This document shows, in pieces, positions 26,383-37,286 of a stretch of DNA of 64,000 nt (positions are counted from its first letter, which is position 1; each line of letters starts with the position of its first letter). Position numbers and translations under genes: made by a program. The notes beneath the pieces are model-generated. The model was given only the letters and a program-made list of their open reading frames with translations. It was not told the origin of the DNA and made no database searches. The DNA comes from Glandiceps talaboti (taxonomy: Eukaryota > Hemichordata > Enteropneusta > Spengelidae), in NCBI RefSeq assembly GCF_964340395.1, contig NC_135564.1:18370431-18434430 (forward strand). Direction: 5' to 3'.

Positions 26383-26904
26383 CTAGACCTGGGTCTCCAG
26401 GGAAATGTACACTGATTGTCTATCAGATCTTAAAACCCACGGATTGGCTGGATCTGAGCCTACATTTTGATCTGACTTTGAGATTGCTTTACCTTCAGTG
26501 AATACATACCCACTTACAGACCTTTCATTTTTTTCACCATTTGGTAGTTGGCTACCTATCTTGAGATTAAATTGGCCAGGGGTTTCCTGTAAAACATATC
26601 CAAATTCTGACTTATTGTTACAAGTTTGTTCATGAATAGTAGGAAGAGCACTGCCAGTATGGGTACCTGTTCCCTCCATGGGTTTGCAATCCGTTAGCAT
26701 TTCCTTTGTAACATAGCCTGTGTCATTAGAGTTGGTTAACAATCTTTGGTTTGACGTATAACCATGAACTTTGGTTGGAATCTTAGTTGATGCCATCTCA
26801 GGTTGCTGGGCAGGATCATTACTTGGTGGTGAGGTCTCAATGATGGAAGGTTCCATTTTACAGAGGGATGACACCCTTCCATTTGGGGCCAGCTGAGTTA
26901 TATG
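26383..26904 (-). CDS. In-frame extension of the receptor tail beyond the TAA
   Basis: Directly after the TAA at 26905-26907 the same frame stays open for 173 codons to TAG. It starts HITQLAPNGRVSSL and contains four spaced glycine-tyrosine motifs: HGYTSNQ, TGYVTKE, FGYVLQE (a YxxQ site) and SGYVFTE. These resemble GYVPQ and TGYLMP upstream of the stop, so this was or is receptor coding sequence rather than a chance frame. Possibilities are stop readthrough, a nonsense allele or assembly error, or splicing that skips the TAA using the AG in AACATATAACTCAG just after it. The six bases after the stop (CATATA) do not match the CARYYA readthrough context. Confidence 0.5.
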   Translation of the reverse strand, partial: HITQLAPNGRVSSLCKMEPSIIETSPPSNDPAQQPEMASTKIPTKVHGYTSNQRLLTNSNDTGYVTKEMLTDCKPMEGTGTHTGSALPTIHEQTCNNKSEFGYVLQETPGQFNLKIGSQLPNGEKNERSVSGYVFTEGKAISKSDQNVGSDPANPWVLRSDRQSVYISLETQV

Positions 26905-27720
26905 TTATTGACAAGGCATCAAGTATCCAGTTGATTTGTCAATATCAGAGGTAGCAACACTGAGGTCTTGTACAACGGCCAGTTTGCCACCTGAAGTAAA
27001 TTGACTATAGCTGATGTTGGTAAGTTTATCCATGTCAACATTCACACACTGATAGGGATCTTCGTGATCAAAAGTCTCTAGACCAGCCAGTTCACCATCT
27101 GGAAGAATCTGAAGGTACTCTATGGTCACTGTATTATAGTGTGAAGTGTTACCATTAGTCATCTCAAGATATTCTGACACAAATCCTCTTCGACAGCCAA
27201 TTGGGAGGTCTTCTCCCATTCCAAAAACACTGTCGTTATAGTAACTTGTTGAAGAACCTGAGAATCCTGAATCAGGGCCTGGGGTCAAAGGTGACCTTCC
27301 ATTCACATTTACATACTGCCTCAGACCATGTTTACTCATAGGATGGTCCTTTTGATGTGTTGGTGATCGTAAACTAATTGCTGAATCGGGGCTCAGAACA
27401 GATGGTAACCTGCCATCAATATTAATATTTTCTGCTGGAATCTGTACTGCCAATGGTTGTTTACTAGATGACTGAAAAGTCCGAGTGAGAAAGGAGAAAA
27501 TGTCATCATCATCTTCATCCTCGTAAATAGGTGCCTGGCATTCTTCATTCAGTCTGCTTTCAGATGTCTGTGGGACATAACCTACACCACCAGCCTGTCC
27601 ATCTTGTTGGTGACCTATGACCCCATTGATTGTTTGTTTGATCTTCGTTTGGTTCTCCAATAAATCATACTCCTCTTCATAGTTGAATGAATTTAGAGTC
27701 ACTCTGTACTTGCTGTTACG
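26905..27720 (-). CDS. Receptor exon: cytoplasmic tail to TAA
   Basis: The acceptor AATGACAG opens in phase 0 (RNSKYRVTLNSF). The frame gives 271 residues to TAA, ending STGYLMPCQ, reminiscent of the GGYMPQ end of vertebrate gp130. Visible tyrosine motifs include GYVPQ (YxxQ, STAT3-type), QYVNVNG (YxN, Grb2-type), SEYLEM, IEYLQI, DPYQCV and SYSQF. An acidic run (YEDEDDDDIF) and two Pro/Ser segments (VLSPDSAISL, LTPGPDSGFSGSS) are present. The ligands of these motifs are inferred from motif knowledge only. No kinase domain is present, as expected for this family. Confidence 0.88.
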   Translation of the reverse strand, partial: RNSKYRVTLNSFNYEEEYDLLENQTKIKQTINGVIGHQQDGQAGGVGYVPQTSESRLNEECQAPIYEDEDDDDIFSFLTRTFQSSSKQPLAVQIPAENINIDGRLPSVLSPDSAISLRSPTHQKDHPMSKHGLRQYVNVNGRSPLTPGPDSGFSGSSTSYYNDSVFGMGEDLPIGCRRGFVSEYLEMTNGNTSHYNTVTIEYLQILPDGELAGLETFDHEDPYQCVNVDMDKLTNISYSQFTSGGKLAVVQDLSVATSDIDKSTGYLMPCQ

Positions 27721-28094
27721 CTGTCATTAAAATGAATTTTAAAAATTATGTTAATTTGCATTGTGGTTCTGGGTACACAGGTTTGTAAACAACTTTGAAT
27801 CAGTTAACTTGACAATTTTTGTTTGTCAACAAATTTCGAACTTGTGGAATGTTGATAGGGTTTTGTGACAACACAAACATATATGTTAAGTTAAGCACTG
27901 CTAAGTCAAAAACAGAACAATAATGATGTTCTAGTTACAGCAACCAAGGCCTTCGCATTGATTAAATTTTATCCAAAAGTAACATAATATAATTTCAGGA
28001 TGGCCCGTAACATAACAGCACCCCATGACACGTGAATGTAAATGTAATACCCCCGAGTACCCACACTATAACTCCCCGTACCAAACTAGTATAT

Positions 28095-28270
28095 ATAATC
28101 TCCGTCTACAGTAGATCTATTTTCGTCTACAGTACACGAAAAACCTTCATCTATATTCGGTCTACTTTTGTGCATATATAATCAGCTCTTGTAGATGAAA
28201 TGTGGATGAGTGTAGATGAAATGTAGACGAAATGTAGATGAGCGGAGATGAAATGTAGGTGAGCATTGAT
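28095..28270 (+). repeat. Intronic GTAGATGAAAT-rich repeat, copy 1
   Basis: A CGTCTACAGTA block and a TTCATCTA...TCGGTCTAC block are followed by several GTAGATGAAATGTAGA(T/C)GA units. The same order occurs at 32950-33305. It lies in the intron between the tail exon and the transmembrane exon. Confidence 0.75.
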
Positions 28271-28625
28271 TAGACATGCCGACTCAATACAAATAGAAGC
28301 AAACTATGAGTAATGTCTCCACTGATTCAGAAGCCTTAAGTCTCAGAATCCATTTTAAATTCACTCAAAACATTGCCTATACCAGACTCCAATGACTTTA
28401 ATACTAACAATGTAAACTGTACTACATACTTGCATTTTATTTGCACTTGTGAAAAGACTGAATATCTGAGTAAGTGTTATGTTGTGCTTATTAAACCACC
28501 AATATTGTAGCTAGTATAATATAAAACGGTTGTGATACACCTATTCTCTGACATAATAAAGAAGTAGTGTATTAAATTTCTATAGTATGGGCAATATGTT
28601 TGTGACAGACTGACAGTCCTCTCAC

Positions 28626-28762
28626 CTTTGGTAGTTTAACATCAGGTACTGGCTTGGCTAAATCAGACTTCTTGTACTTTCTGTAGACACACACAGCAAG
28701 GATGACAAAACAAACAGGTGTGATGGCCAGCACTGTTGTCAAGGCTGTTAGGAATACCGCAT
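28626..28762 (-). CDS. Receptor exon: transmembrane helix and Box1-like motif
   Basis: It enters in phase 1 after TTCAACAG and leaves in phase 0 at AAAG|GTGAG. It encodes about 25 hydrophobic residues (AVFLTALTTVLAITPVCFVI and following), a basic stop-transfer RKYKK, then AKPVPDVKLPK. The last is a proline motif in the place and style of Box1, the JAK-binding site of class I cytokine receptors. JAK binding is inferred from the family. Confidence 0.9.
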
Positions 28763-29125
28763 CTGTTGAAGGAGGGTATTATAGACCAGATTAAATACAT
28801 TAAATAAATTAAATTACATTCATGTGAACTCGTTAGTGCTTGCCAGGTGTAGTTAAAATTGAGTCAGAGATTGATATGATGAACGCATGCATGCACACAC
28901 ACGCTCGAACATGGGTCATTCCTATAGCCTCTAACCCGCTCAGGCCGACATACTCGCTCTCTACAAATGTTTGGCATTACAAATTTGTGCTATCCTCACC
29001 CCACTATTGCCATTCCATAGTAAAGAAAGAATGTGACAATTAGCAGCCCCCCCCCCCCCTTCACTTCACTGTCAAGGCCTGAAGCAATTATGTTACTTTG
29101 ACATTGAAATATTAACAATTCTCAC
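28763..29125. other. Receptor intron
   Basis: A 363-bp intron between the FN3-5 and transmembrane exons. It contains a C-rich run near 29048-29059 and no other feature. Confidence 0.7.
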
Positions 29126-29455
29126 CTGGTGAATTATGACACAGGGTCAAAGGTTCTGATAGTCCACTTATTTCACTCTGTAAAATGTCACCATTGACTT
29201 CAATCTGCGCCTTTAATGCAAACTCGTACTTCTGAGCACCATCATCATTGCACTTAATGGGGAGGACAGTTCGCCCCGCTTCTGGGTACACCCCAATGTT
29301 CTGTGTGGTCCAAGCATTCTCATCTACTTTCTTATAGAAGACAATGTAATTTATACGTTCTGAAGGTCCATTAGCATGGCTTGGTACATTAAAGCTGAGA
29401 ATTACAGATTGAGATGTCTTTGCCACTACTTTTAGAGATTGTGGAGTACCAGGTG
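29126..29455 (-). CDS. Receptor exon: FN3 domain 5 (whole domain)
   Basis: The acceptor is TTTTTTTCAG and the donor CCAG|GTGAG, phase 1 at both ends, the usual symmetry of FN3 exons. It starts APGTPQSLKV and includes SVILSFNVPSHANGPSERI, INYIVFYKKV and YEFALKAQIEVNG. Two cysteines (IKCNDD, LTLCHNS) lie in the membrane-proximal part. The canonical first tryptophan is replaced (SFNVP), so this is a divergent FN3. Confidence 0.9.
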
Positions 29456-30109
29456 CTGAAAAAAACACAATGAAAACATTCAATTTTTTATCAGGATAGA
29501 GATGTTTGAGAGATTATCAACTGATGCACAGATTTATGATTTGCAAGCAATGGCATATTTACAACATATGACCTTGAAAGTGAAGGTCAACGTCAAAGGT
29601 TTATTCTTGAGATACAACACTGTAACACTTGTAGATACTCATTGAGTCCCTATATGTCATGGTTCATATGAATGTCTAAAAACTGTGCATCTAATAGACA
29701 AATATTGCTTCATTAAGCCAAATTTTATCAAAAATTTTAAAGACAATAGTACACGTGTCAGTAACCATTTTAGGATAATTGAGGGGAAAATGGCAAAGTA
29801 TTTTAGGGAAATATTTTTTGACTGCATTGAGTACATGATGTGCTAGAAATGACATGATTTTACACAATTCAAACCAATTTTTTAATCAGTAACTGCAGAT
29901 GATTTTGACATTTTTCCTTGAAGGTCAAGTCTAGTTTGATTTCGCTTTCATGTGGTTTGTGCCCTGAAACAATTTCCACTGTCCTATAACTGCCCAGTGT
30001 ACATGTACTATTGATTTAGTTTGGAACTTTTTCCAGTTTGCTGTTGACTTAATTTCCTGGAACATAGAATGTGTCCAGGAGTTCACACCTAGGTTTTAAT
30101 ACTGAGGAA

Positions 30110-30365
30110 TATTGATGTCTGGTTTATGACCATCATCATGATGACTTTCATTCTGACAATAAAATTACTAATGTCCAGTTTTTGCCTGGTGATTGGTACA
30201 CTTTAATTGTAATAAAATTGCAATGTCTAATTTTTGCCAGTGGCTGATATACTTTAATTGTCCTTAAATTCTAATCTTTGGCTTTTGTCTGGTCACTGAC
30301 CGGTAATATTTAACTGTGTTCTGAAATGCTGACATCCAGTTTTTACCTGGTTACAGTGAACTCTA
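30110..30365 (+). repeat. Degenerate intronic tandem repeat, about 62-65 bp units
   Basis: Four diverged units carry (T/C)TAATGTC(C/T)A(G/A)TTTTTGCC(T/A)G, then a TGRYTGGTAC or similar block and ACTTTAATTGT. It lies in the intron between the FN3-5 and FN3-4 exons (29456-31170), which holds nothing else recognised. Confidence 0.7.
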
Positions 30366-31170
30366 TCTCAGATCAAATTCACCCTGTTTTTGCCATGATT
30401 TTTGCCATAGTTTGATCGAGTTATCTCCCATGATGCAACATGACCTAAGCATATGACTTGCCAGCTGCAATATGATTGGCTGATTTTAAGAGTACAACCA
30501 TCAATTTTACCATATACTGTAGATGTATGGTTATGTGTACATACTAGTAGACAACCTTTTTCAAGCTTTATTTAAATAAATATTTTAAAACACAAATGTG
30601 TTCTTTCACTTTTGTGTCTATACCTGAGTGAGTGATTACAAGACAATGGTGATATCGCGTATAGGCGTATAGGCTCTCAATATGTCTCAGTGACGGGACT
30701 GCAATATGCTAGAAATTATGGATGAGATGAGGTCATCACACTCACCCATATTTATTCATGACAAGGGTAGTGCTACATAAGTAGCCCCCCAACGTTGCAC
30801 ATAAAAGTCACATGACAGATTTTTTACATATATGGCAGTTATTTTTTAGTAGTGAAATGCACTCACCACAATGTCACACAAAGGAAAGTGAAACAATAAG
30901 CATTATTCCCCCCCCCCCAACCCAGCAAAGTGTTTATATTTGTGGAGATATCCTAAATGCCAAATATCACTGCCGTCTACCTAAGTGGAAACAAAACACC
31001 CTTGTGTAAAAATAGCGAAGGGGTAGTTAGCTTCGAACTTGACCAATGCCAGATGGACAGACAGTGTAACAAACATAACCGAGCCCAACAATCATCCCCA
31101 CTATAATGTCTAGTATTGGCAAAATCTTTGGAAACAAATTCTCAAAAATATAATTCCTTTCAATACAAAC

Positions 31171-31446
31171 CTCCAATTTTAGTAGTGGCTATTACTCCTT
31201 TGGAGTAATTTCCACATGTAGCCTCAGTACAGGCTCTAATTTCGATTATATAATCAGTAAATCCATTCAACCCGTCAAGTACAACATTAGTTGAGTTGCC
31301 ATTTATGGGATATCGTTTTATGTCATCATCATATTTGACTTCATAGCTCTGGATAACACCATTCTTTTCTATGGGCTCTTCCCATTCAATAACAATAGAG
31401 GTACCTGTCTCGTTCATAACTTTGACTTTTCTTGGTTTACCTGGTT
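31171..31446 (-). CDS. Receptor exon: FN3 domain 4 (whole domain)
   Basis: Phase 1 at both ends (acceptor GATATTTCAG, donor GGAG|GTTTGT). The domain reads EPGKPRKVKV, TSIVIEWEEP (the conserved first Trp), NGVIQSYEVKY, LDGLNGFTDYIIEIRAC and GNYSKGVIATT. This is a near-canonical FN3 with the LxxxTxYxIxI strand and a paired-cysteine loop (ACTEATC). Confidence 0.92.
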
Positions 31447-31649
31447 CTGAAATATCAAATATTAATTGTCTCCTAAGCTGTGTTAGAGCTATTTGGCATG
31501 TCCTTCACTATAATTATATCTTTAATGTCTTCATACATTAGTGAAAGTAATACATCATACATTTATTCATGCATTTGATAATAAGTAAAAATAAAGTTTA
31601 AAATCCAGACCAAGTATGTATACATGCATGAATTACAAGGGATGTAGTT

Positions 31650-31735
31650 TCACTCCTTAAGATAGAATTTTCATGTAAAAGACTCTCTAGGCCAAGGACT
31701 TTTCATGTAAAAGACTCCCTAGGCCAAGGACTTTT
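31650..31735 (+). repeat. Short tandem duplication
   Basis: Two units of CTTTTCATGTAAAAGACTC(T/C)CTAGGCCAAGGA, differing at one base, lie in the receptor intron. Confidence 0.85.
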
Positions 31736-32735
31736 CAACTACAGAGTAGGATCTTACCTACTTTACAATTATTAAGTTTAACTTGAAAGGAATAATAAAA
31801 CATACAACCAATCTTATTTTTTCTTATCCACTCATTACATAATTATATATATTGACAAATGAATATTAATATACCCATATATGAGGTGAAATGCAAATGA
31901 GTTAACTTGTTTGCATGTATATACAGACTTGACCAGGGAAACTGGAAGGAACTGTCAGCGTATTTGCATGCAGACATTATAGTGTTGTAATGTTTAAACA
32001 TCTATTCAGACATGCTAGCTTTCCACTCTGTATATAATATGACAGGGCCCATGATGTGTAAGTGCAAGTGTGGTGTACTCAGGGTAATTGCACGAATGCT
32101 TGCCGTGTTCTCTGTGCCCGTACTTTCATGAGTGTAGCACACAAGTGAAGGTGCAGCAGAAAACACTGCAAGCACGAGTGCAAAGACCCCTGAGTACCTA
32201 CGCTGGAACCCACATGGCATGGGTTATGTTAGTATTACATATGTTTATCTGAAATGGCATCAAATTTCCATAAAAATCATGTTAAAAATCATACAGTGCG
32301 ATCACGCGATTTCATGTGCAGCATTAGCTAAAACATCCTCATGCAATAATAATTTCAGTATTGAACTGTAGTGAAAATATGCATGTATACTAGAGCAAGT
32401 AATATCTGGTACACATGTAATATTAAATTTATACTCGCCCCTCTACACATGATTATTAGTACAATTAGATATTATTCCCTACAATGGGTTCTATTTCATA
32501 TTTTTCTTGTCTATACAAGCATATACTATTTATGAAGTTCAATTCATTTGCATTCATTTCTTTCTAAACAATCTCATGTTGCATGAGAAGGAATGTAAGA
32601 TTTGAAGTTCTTTTTCTATTTCTTGATCTTTCAAGTATCTAACTGCAATAGACCTACAATGACTTATGATATTACAATAATTAGATATTACATCTAATGT
32701 TTTTCTTCATTCAGCCAAGGAAAGTACGAGTGGCC

Positions 32736-32945
32736 TATGAGGCCCTTGTCATTTTAAGTCGTTAGACGAGTATTAACAACCTACAGATCATTAGTATTTA
32801 ATAGAAAACTATTGGGGAATAATATAATTATACCATTGCCAGAAATATAAAACAAATTGGGGAAAGTGCTGGCAATTTTGAGCGTTTTGACTCATATTTC
32901 GAACACTACAGATCTAGTGATGTAGACATGTGTTGTGACATATCC
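32736..32945 (+). repeat. Dispersed repeat, copy 2 (copy 1 at 1851-2075)
   Basis: Same ordered blocks as the left copy (GTCGTTAGACGA, GGGGAATAATATAAT, CTCATATTT, CTAGTGATGTAGACA). It is directly followed by the GTAGATGAA array. Confidence 0.6.
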
Positions 32946-32949
32946 TTTA

Positions 32950-33305
32950 CCAAACGAGTTGATCTACTCATCCACAGTACATCTATTCTTCGTCTACAGT
33001 AGACAAAAAACCTTCATCTAGATTCGGTCTACATTGGTGCATAAATAATGAGCTCATGTTGATGAAATGTATATGAAATGTAAATGAGAGTAGATGAAAT
33101 GTAGATGAAAAGTAGACAAATTGTAGATGTGGATGAGCATAGATGAATTGTAGATGAGTGTAGATGAAATGTAGATGAAAGTAAATGAAATATAAATGAA
33201 AAGTAGACAAATTGTAGATGTGGATGAGCATATATGAATTGTAGATGAGTGTAGATGAAATGTAGAAGAAAGTAAATGAAATATAGATGAAAAGTAGACA
33301 AATTG
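32950..33305 (+). repeat. Intronic GTAGATGAAAT-rich repeat, copy 2 with internal duplication
   Basis: It shares the CGTCTACAGTAGAC and CTTCATCTA...TCGGTCTAC lead with copy 1 and then has about 20 GTAGATGAAA-like units. A unit of about 105 bp (GTAGACAAATTGTAGATGTG to AGTAAATGAAATATA) is itself duplicated. Confidence 0.8.
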
Positions 33306-33330
33306 TACTTCTCAAACAAGGCATAAAAGG

Positions 33331-33405
33331 CACATGCACACACACACACAAACAAACAAACAAACAAACAAACAAACAAACAAACAAACAAACAAACAAA
33401 CAAAT

Positions 33406-33454
<49 letters not shown>
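33331..33454. repeat. (CA)n-(ACAA)n-(CA)n microsatellite
   Basis: An ACAA array of about 55 bp between two CA runs, in the intron between the FN3-4 and FN3-3 exons. Confidence 0.97.
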
Positions 33455-33457
<3 letters not shown>

Positions 33458-34494
33458 CCACTATATATTCATTTACTTGTATCAAAGTTTATTCATGTTG
33501 TAATTTGGCAAGGTTGAATGTACATCAGAATGTAAGTACTTCGATTTCCTGAGAAGTATAACACTTTGAATAAGTTAAAGGCTTTCCTTATGTTGTTGGT
33601 GACAGTCGTCTTGGTTTTATATATGGCACTATTAAAGGGCATGGTTGATCTGTTTCATCATTTTCCCTTTTCATTGCAACCTAAAAGAGAGAAAAATAAA
33701 AGTGGCTTGTCAGAATACACAATTATTGATGGGTGACCATATTGACAAGTAGTCCAATATTATACAGCTTTGTACTTACTTTCAAACCAGTATTAAATAT
33801 GACAAACTGACTGTACTAATGATTACATGCAAAGTTTGTTTAACTCATCAACCATTTTGTGAAATCCTAGACCAATATGTCACAGCAGAGCTGCCACTTC
33901 CAGGGATAACATGGTCTTCATAGTTGAGCTCTGTTTAATAGACGTCCGATTATGAACATTTGAAACACATTGGCATAAACATATTAATGTTATACATATC
34001 AATGATATATTGACTTGAAATGTGGCAATAGATATGAGAATGATTTCATTACAGAATAATAATGCTATTTTGTGGCCTTCATTTTTGGCCGCCTCCACGT
34101 TTTTACCAGTTATGATTGTTTTTCAGTCAAGCTGATTCACTGGTACCAGAATGTTTATAGGGCTTCCGGACAGCTAATTGACAAGCAGTCAAGTGAGGTG
34201 GTTACCAGTAGGAAATTAATGGCCATAGTTCTATCACAAAGAGAAAGTGTGAACAGAACTGATGCCATATATCAGTGTTTACAATCGTCTGATTTACAAG
34301 TTACACACTGGTAAAGCAGCATGAGTTAGCTGCCGTAGATTTTCCACTCATATTCTTCAGTGTCATCAGAAAGTGTTATGAGACATGAGCCTTTCAGTAA
34401 AGTGGTATGTTACGCCCGGTCTTCAGTATTATGGTCAATTTTACTATGAAACACTTCATTTTGTGGGGGACGTCTTCAAACTCTGGCAACTGCT

Positions 34495-34560
34495 ACATCC
34501 AGTATGGCGGCTCAAACTATCGCGAGATTTTGGGTCTCCAATATTATTAAAGCATGTAAA
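34495..34560 (+). promoter_or_regulatory. Candidate promoter-like motif pair in a receptor intron
   Basis: ATGGCGGC (YY1-like) at about 34504 is followed 11 bp later by TCGCGAGA, the reverse complement of the TCTCGCGA element of housekeeping promoters. The CpGs stand out in this CpG-poor context. The ATG also opens a 19-codon frame (MAAQTIARFWVSN...) with a GTAAAT possible donor. A nested plus-strand gene start is possible, but no second exon was found. Confidence 0.25.
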
Positions 34561-35104
34561 TAAAGTATAGCAAGTGTCACTCACGATCGACGTGACTTGG
34601 AGCAGCTGATAGTACGGTAACTTTTAGCGGTTTGTTGGAATTCAATTTTCAGTAATTTAAGCTTTCCTGTGATAAACATTGAATAAACAATTCGATATTT
34701 AAAGACTGGCTTCAATAGAATCACAAGTTTCTGACATGTAATATTGTTTACTGAGTGAATACAACATCGATCAGACGTGCATGTAAACAAATCTTATCAT
34801 GTGTGCAATTTTTCGAAATATCAAACATAATGATGTTCACATGAAAATAATAATGTTGTGTGTAAGTAACGCAACAAAGTCATTGGGTGCTAGTTTGAAA
34901 GAAGAACTTACCTTTTAGCATGTAATTTGGGTAATCACGTCACCAGAACATTTACACTCCAACCGTATACGAGGACACCAAAAGGTTGTACGTCATTCAG
35001 TGCCTCTGGCAAGGCGGGAAATGTGCGTTTGAAAGAAAATGTATTTTCATATATGCTAACAACATGCCAAATGAAAGAAATTGTGTACTTGGACTTCTTG
35101 TGTA

Positions 35105-35325
35105 GACAAAATGTTGATGAAGGCTTTGTAGTTGTAGATGTAGATGTATACATGTAGATGAAGGCTAAGCTTGTAGATGAAATGTAGATGTAGAGCCAGT
35201 TTAAGTAGGACTGTAGATGAAACTTCGTCTACTGTGGACATACTTGTAGATGAAGCAGTGCCTTGAGAACTTCGTAGATGAAGTGTTGACAAGTTTCATC
35301 TACAGTAGATCTACTGCGGACAAAC
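35105..35325 (+). repeat. Intronic GTAGATGAA-rich repeat, copy 3
   Basis: GTAGATG units are interspersed with inverted words (TTCATCTACAGTAGATCTACTG at the right end). It lies just 3' of the FN3-3b exon in gene orientation. Confidence 0.7.
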
Positions 35326-35426
35326 TGCACGTTGTCGTGACATAGATACCAGGGTACACATTCCATAGTTTTTGTTGAACCTGGCGCTTGCATTGTATTA
35401 TGATATTTAAGAGATTACAAACTTAC

Positions 35427-35600
35427 CACCTTGACCAGTTCTTTTCACTCCTACTGTACTATTGGGTCCTGGTATACCAAGTGTTGTATATGCTGCCATC
35501 CACACAGCATACAGAGTATAAAATTTGAGTCCATCAATCTCTGTAGATACTTGTTTTTCTGTACCATCTACAGATATGTTTTTGCGTGAGACAGTTTCAT
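35427..35600 (-). CDS. Receptor exon: FN3 domain 3, second half
   Basis: Acceptor TAATCATCAG, donor GGTG|GTAAGT, phase 1 to 1. The reading DETVSRKNISV, STEIDGLKFYTLYAVWMAAY and GIPGPNSTVGV gives the LxxxTxYxVxxxA strand and the G-x-P-G-P end typical of the second half of an FN3 domain. Confidence 0.92.
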
Positions 35601-35719
35601 CTGATGATTAAAAAAAATCACGTGTCATTATAGCTGTCCAATGTGGACATATTGAACACATATTGCCTGGCCATGAGGGCTATAGCACCCGTTTATTACA
35701 CCCGAGGGACTGTGAGTTA

Positions 35720-35778
35720 CCAGAATCACATGCTATTTCCCGAGGCCTTTGGCCTCGAGAAATAGCATGTGATTCTGG
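35720..35778. repeat. Near-perfect 28-bp inverted repeat with a 3-nt loop
   Basis: The left arm starts CCAGAATCACATGC and the right arm mirrors it, with one mismatch and a TTT loop. It lies in the intron between the two FN3-3 exons. Possibly a short foldback element or a cruciform-forming site. Confidence 0.92.
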
Positions 35779-36414
35779 AAACAAAGTGACATGCATGGCA
35801 TGCCACCTAGTCATGTTTGTAAGAACTGGGATTTGCATGTCTGAGAAATGATGTATGAACAGATACATGCACACATGTAAACACACACGGAGGGACAAAC
35901 TAATTCACATTAAAGTCAATCATTCTGATTTCTCTTGGCCAAAGTTTAAATGCAATGTGACATAATTATGTGCAAGCTTGTTTAGACTAAATAATACAGT
36001 CAAACATACACAGTATGATATTGCTTCGTTACAAATTAATTGGGATACATGAAAAATGTTTGGTATGATGACATCTCCATTACAGAGAAGGAAGCTGTAC
36101 TCCATCTGAAATATGAGTTTTGGAGACATGACAGGGTGTTTGTTAAAATTAGAGAATGTTAACTGAAAGTGTAAGAGTATTTGCTATAAAGAGATTACCA
36201 TGTATACAGCAGGGTTACGTAGCAATCTAGCTTACATTATCAGGGGTTTAGAAGAATTTCTACAGCAGTGTCAAATCCTAATTTATTGCATTATACTATT
36301 TACGGCAGTGAATCGTAACTTTCAAATTAATTTCATTTTTTATCTTACATCGCAATTTTCCAAATTGTTCTATTTGTAGATGGATTTTGATATATTCATG
36401 ATAAAACATCTTAC

Positions 36415-36585
36415 CAGGACAATCAACTTGAGCAATTTGACTTTGTACTTCACAATAGTACAACAAATATCCACGTATAATTCCATTTCTTTCATCTCCA
36501 CAGGGATGTTGAAATATAATTTCGAGATTGTGGGGCTTATTCTCTTGCAATTCTATCTTCACATGTTTTGCTGATCCATATGGAA
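36415..36585 (-). CDS. Receptor exon: FN3 domain 3, first half
   Basis: Acceptor TGTAATTACAG, donor CCTG|GTAAG, phase 1 to 1. It encodes VPYGSAKHVKIEL, HNLEIIFQHPCGD, NGIIRGYLLYYCEV. The NGxIxGYxLxY strand marks the FN3 core. The first tryptophan position is Phe (IIFQHP), as in other divergent receptor FN3 domains. It joins the next exon as CP-D-ETV. Confidence 0.92.
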
Positions 36586-36594
36586 CTGTAATTA

Positions 36595-36830
36595 CAATTA
36601 GAAAAGAATGAAGGCTTATTGGCTGATAATCTGTAAGATCCAGGTGGAACTGAAATGATGGTAGAGAATGAATTAGTAATTGGCTGATAATCTCTAAGAT
36701 GCAAGATGGTAAGATCCAGGTAAGGATGATACAGAATGAAATCTTATTGGATGACAATCTCTAAGATACAGGCAAAACTATCGATGAAACAGAATGTTGT
36801 TGGCATATATCCATCAGATCCAGATTGGGC
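36595..36830 (+). repeat. Degenerate intronic tandem repeat, about 65-80 bp units
   Basis: Three or four diverged units carry AGAATGAA, TTATTGGCTGATAATCT(G/C)TAAGAT and CCAGGT words. It sits immediately upstream, in gene orientation, of the FN3-3a acceptor. Confidence 0.7.
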
Positions 36831-37286
36831 TTAGAATTATGAATTTAAGCAAGTCTTCCTAAAAAGCATACAGCCAACATTTTAATTTACTCATTCAATC
36901 TTTACACCAAATAGGGTCATTGTTGTAAAGGTTAATGAAATAAAGGGATGTGCATATTTGGACTACAGTATTTCACAGCTGGACCAGGTTTGACTTTCAA
37001 CATAGCATTTAAGGGCCACGTGTCATTAGAAAGCTCAAAATCGGTGTAGACACTCATACGAGGTCTGTTCTATCATGATTCCAAAGTTGGTGGACAAGAC
37101 ATAATGATTTATGATAAATGTGGCCACCATTTAGACAGTGTAGTATGACATTTGTGCCAGGTTTGGTTGAGATTGGCATATGCCTGCAGGCATGCACTGA
37201 CAGACACCCAAATCCCTACATACAAAGTGGTAGTCCCCTGTGGGCTTTGCCTGTTGGCGACTAAAACACAAATGAACTCGCAATAC

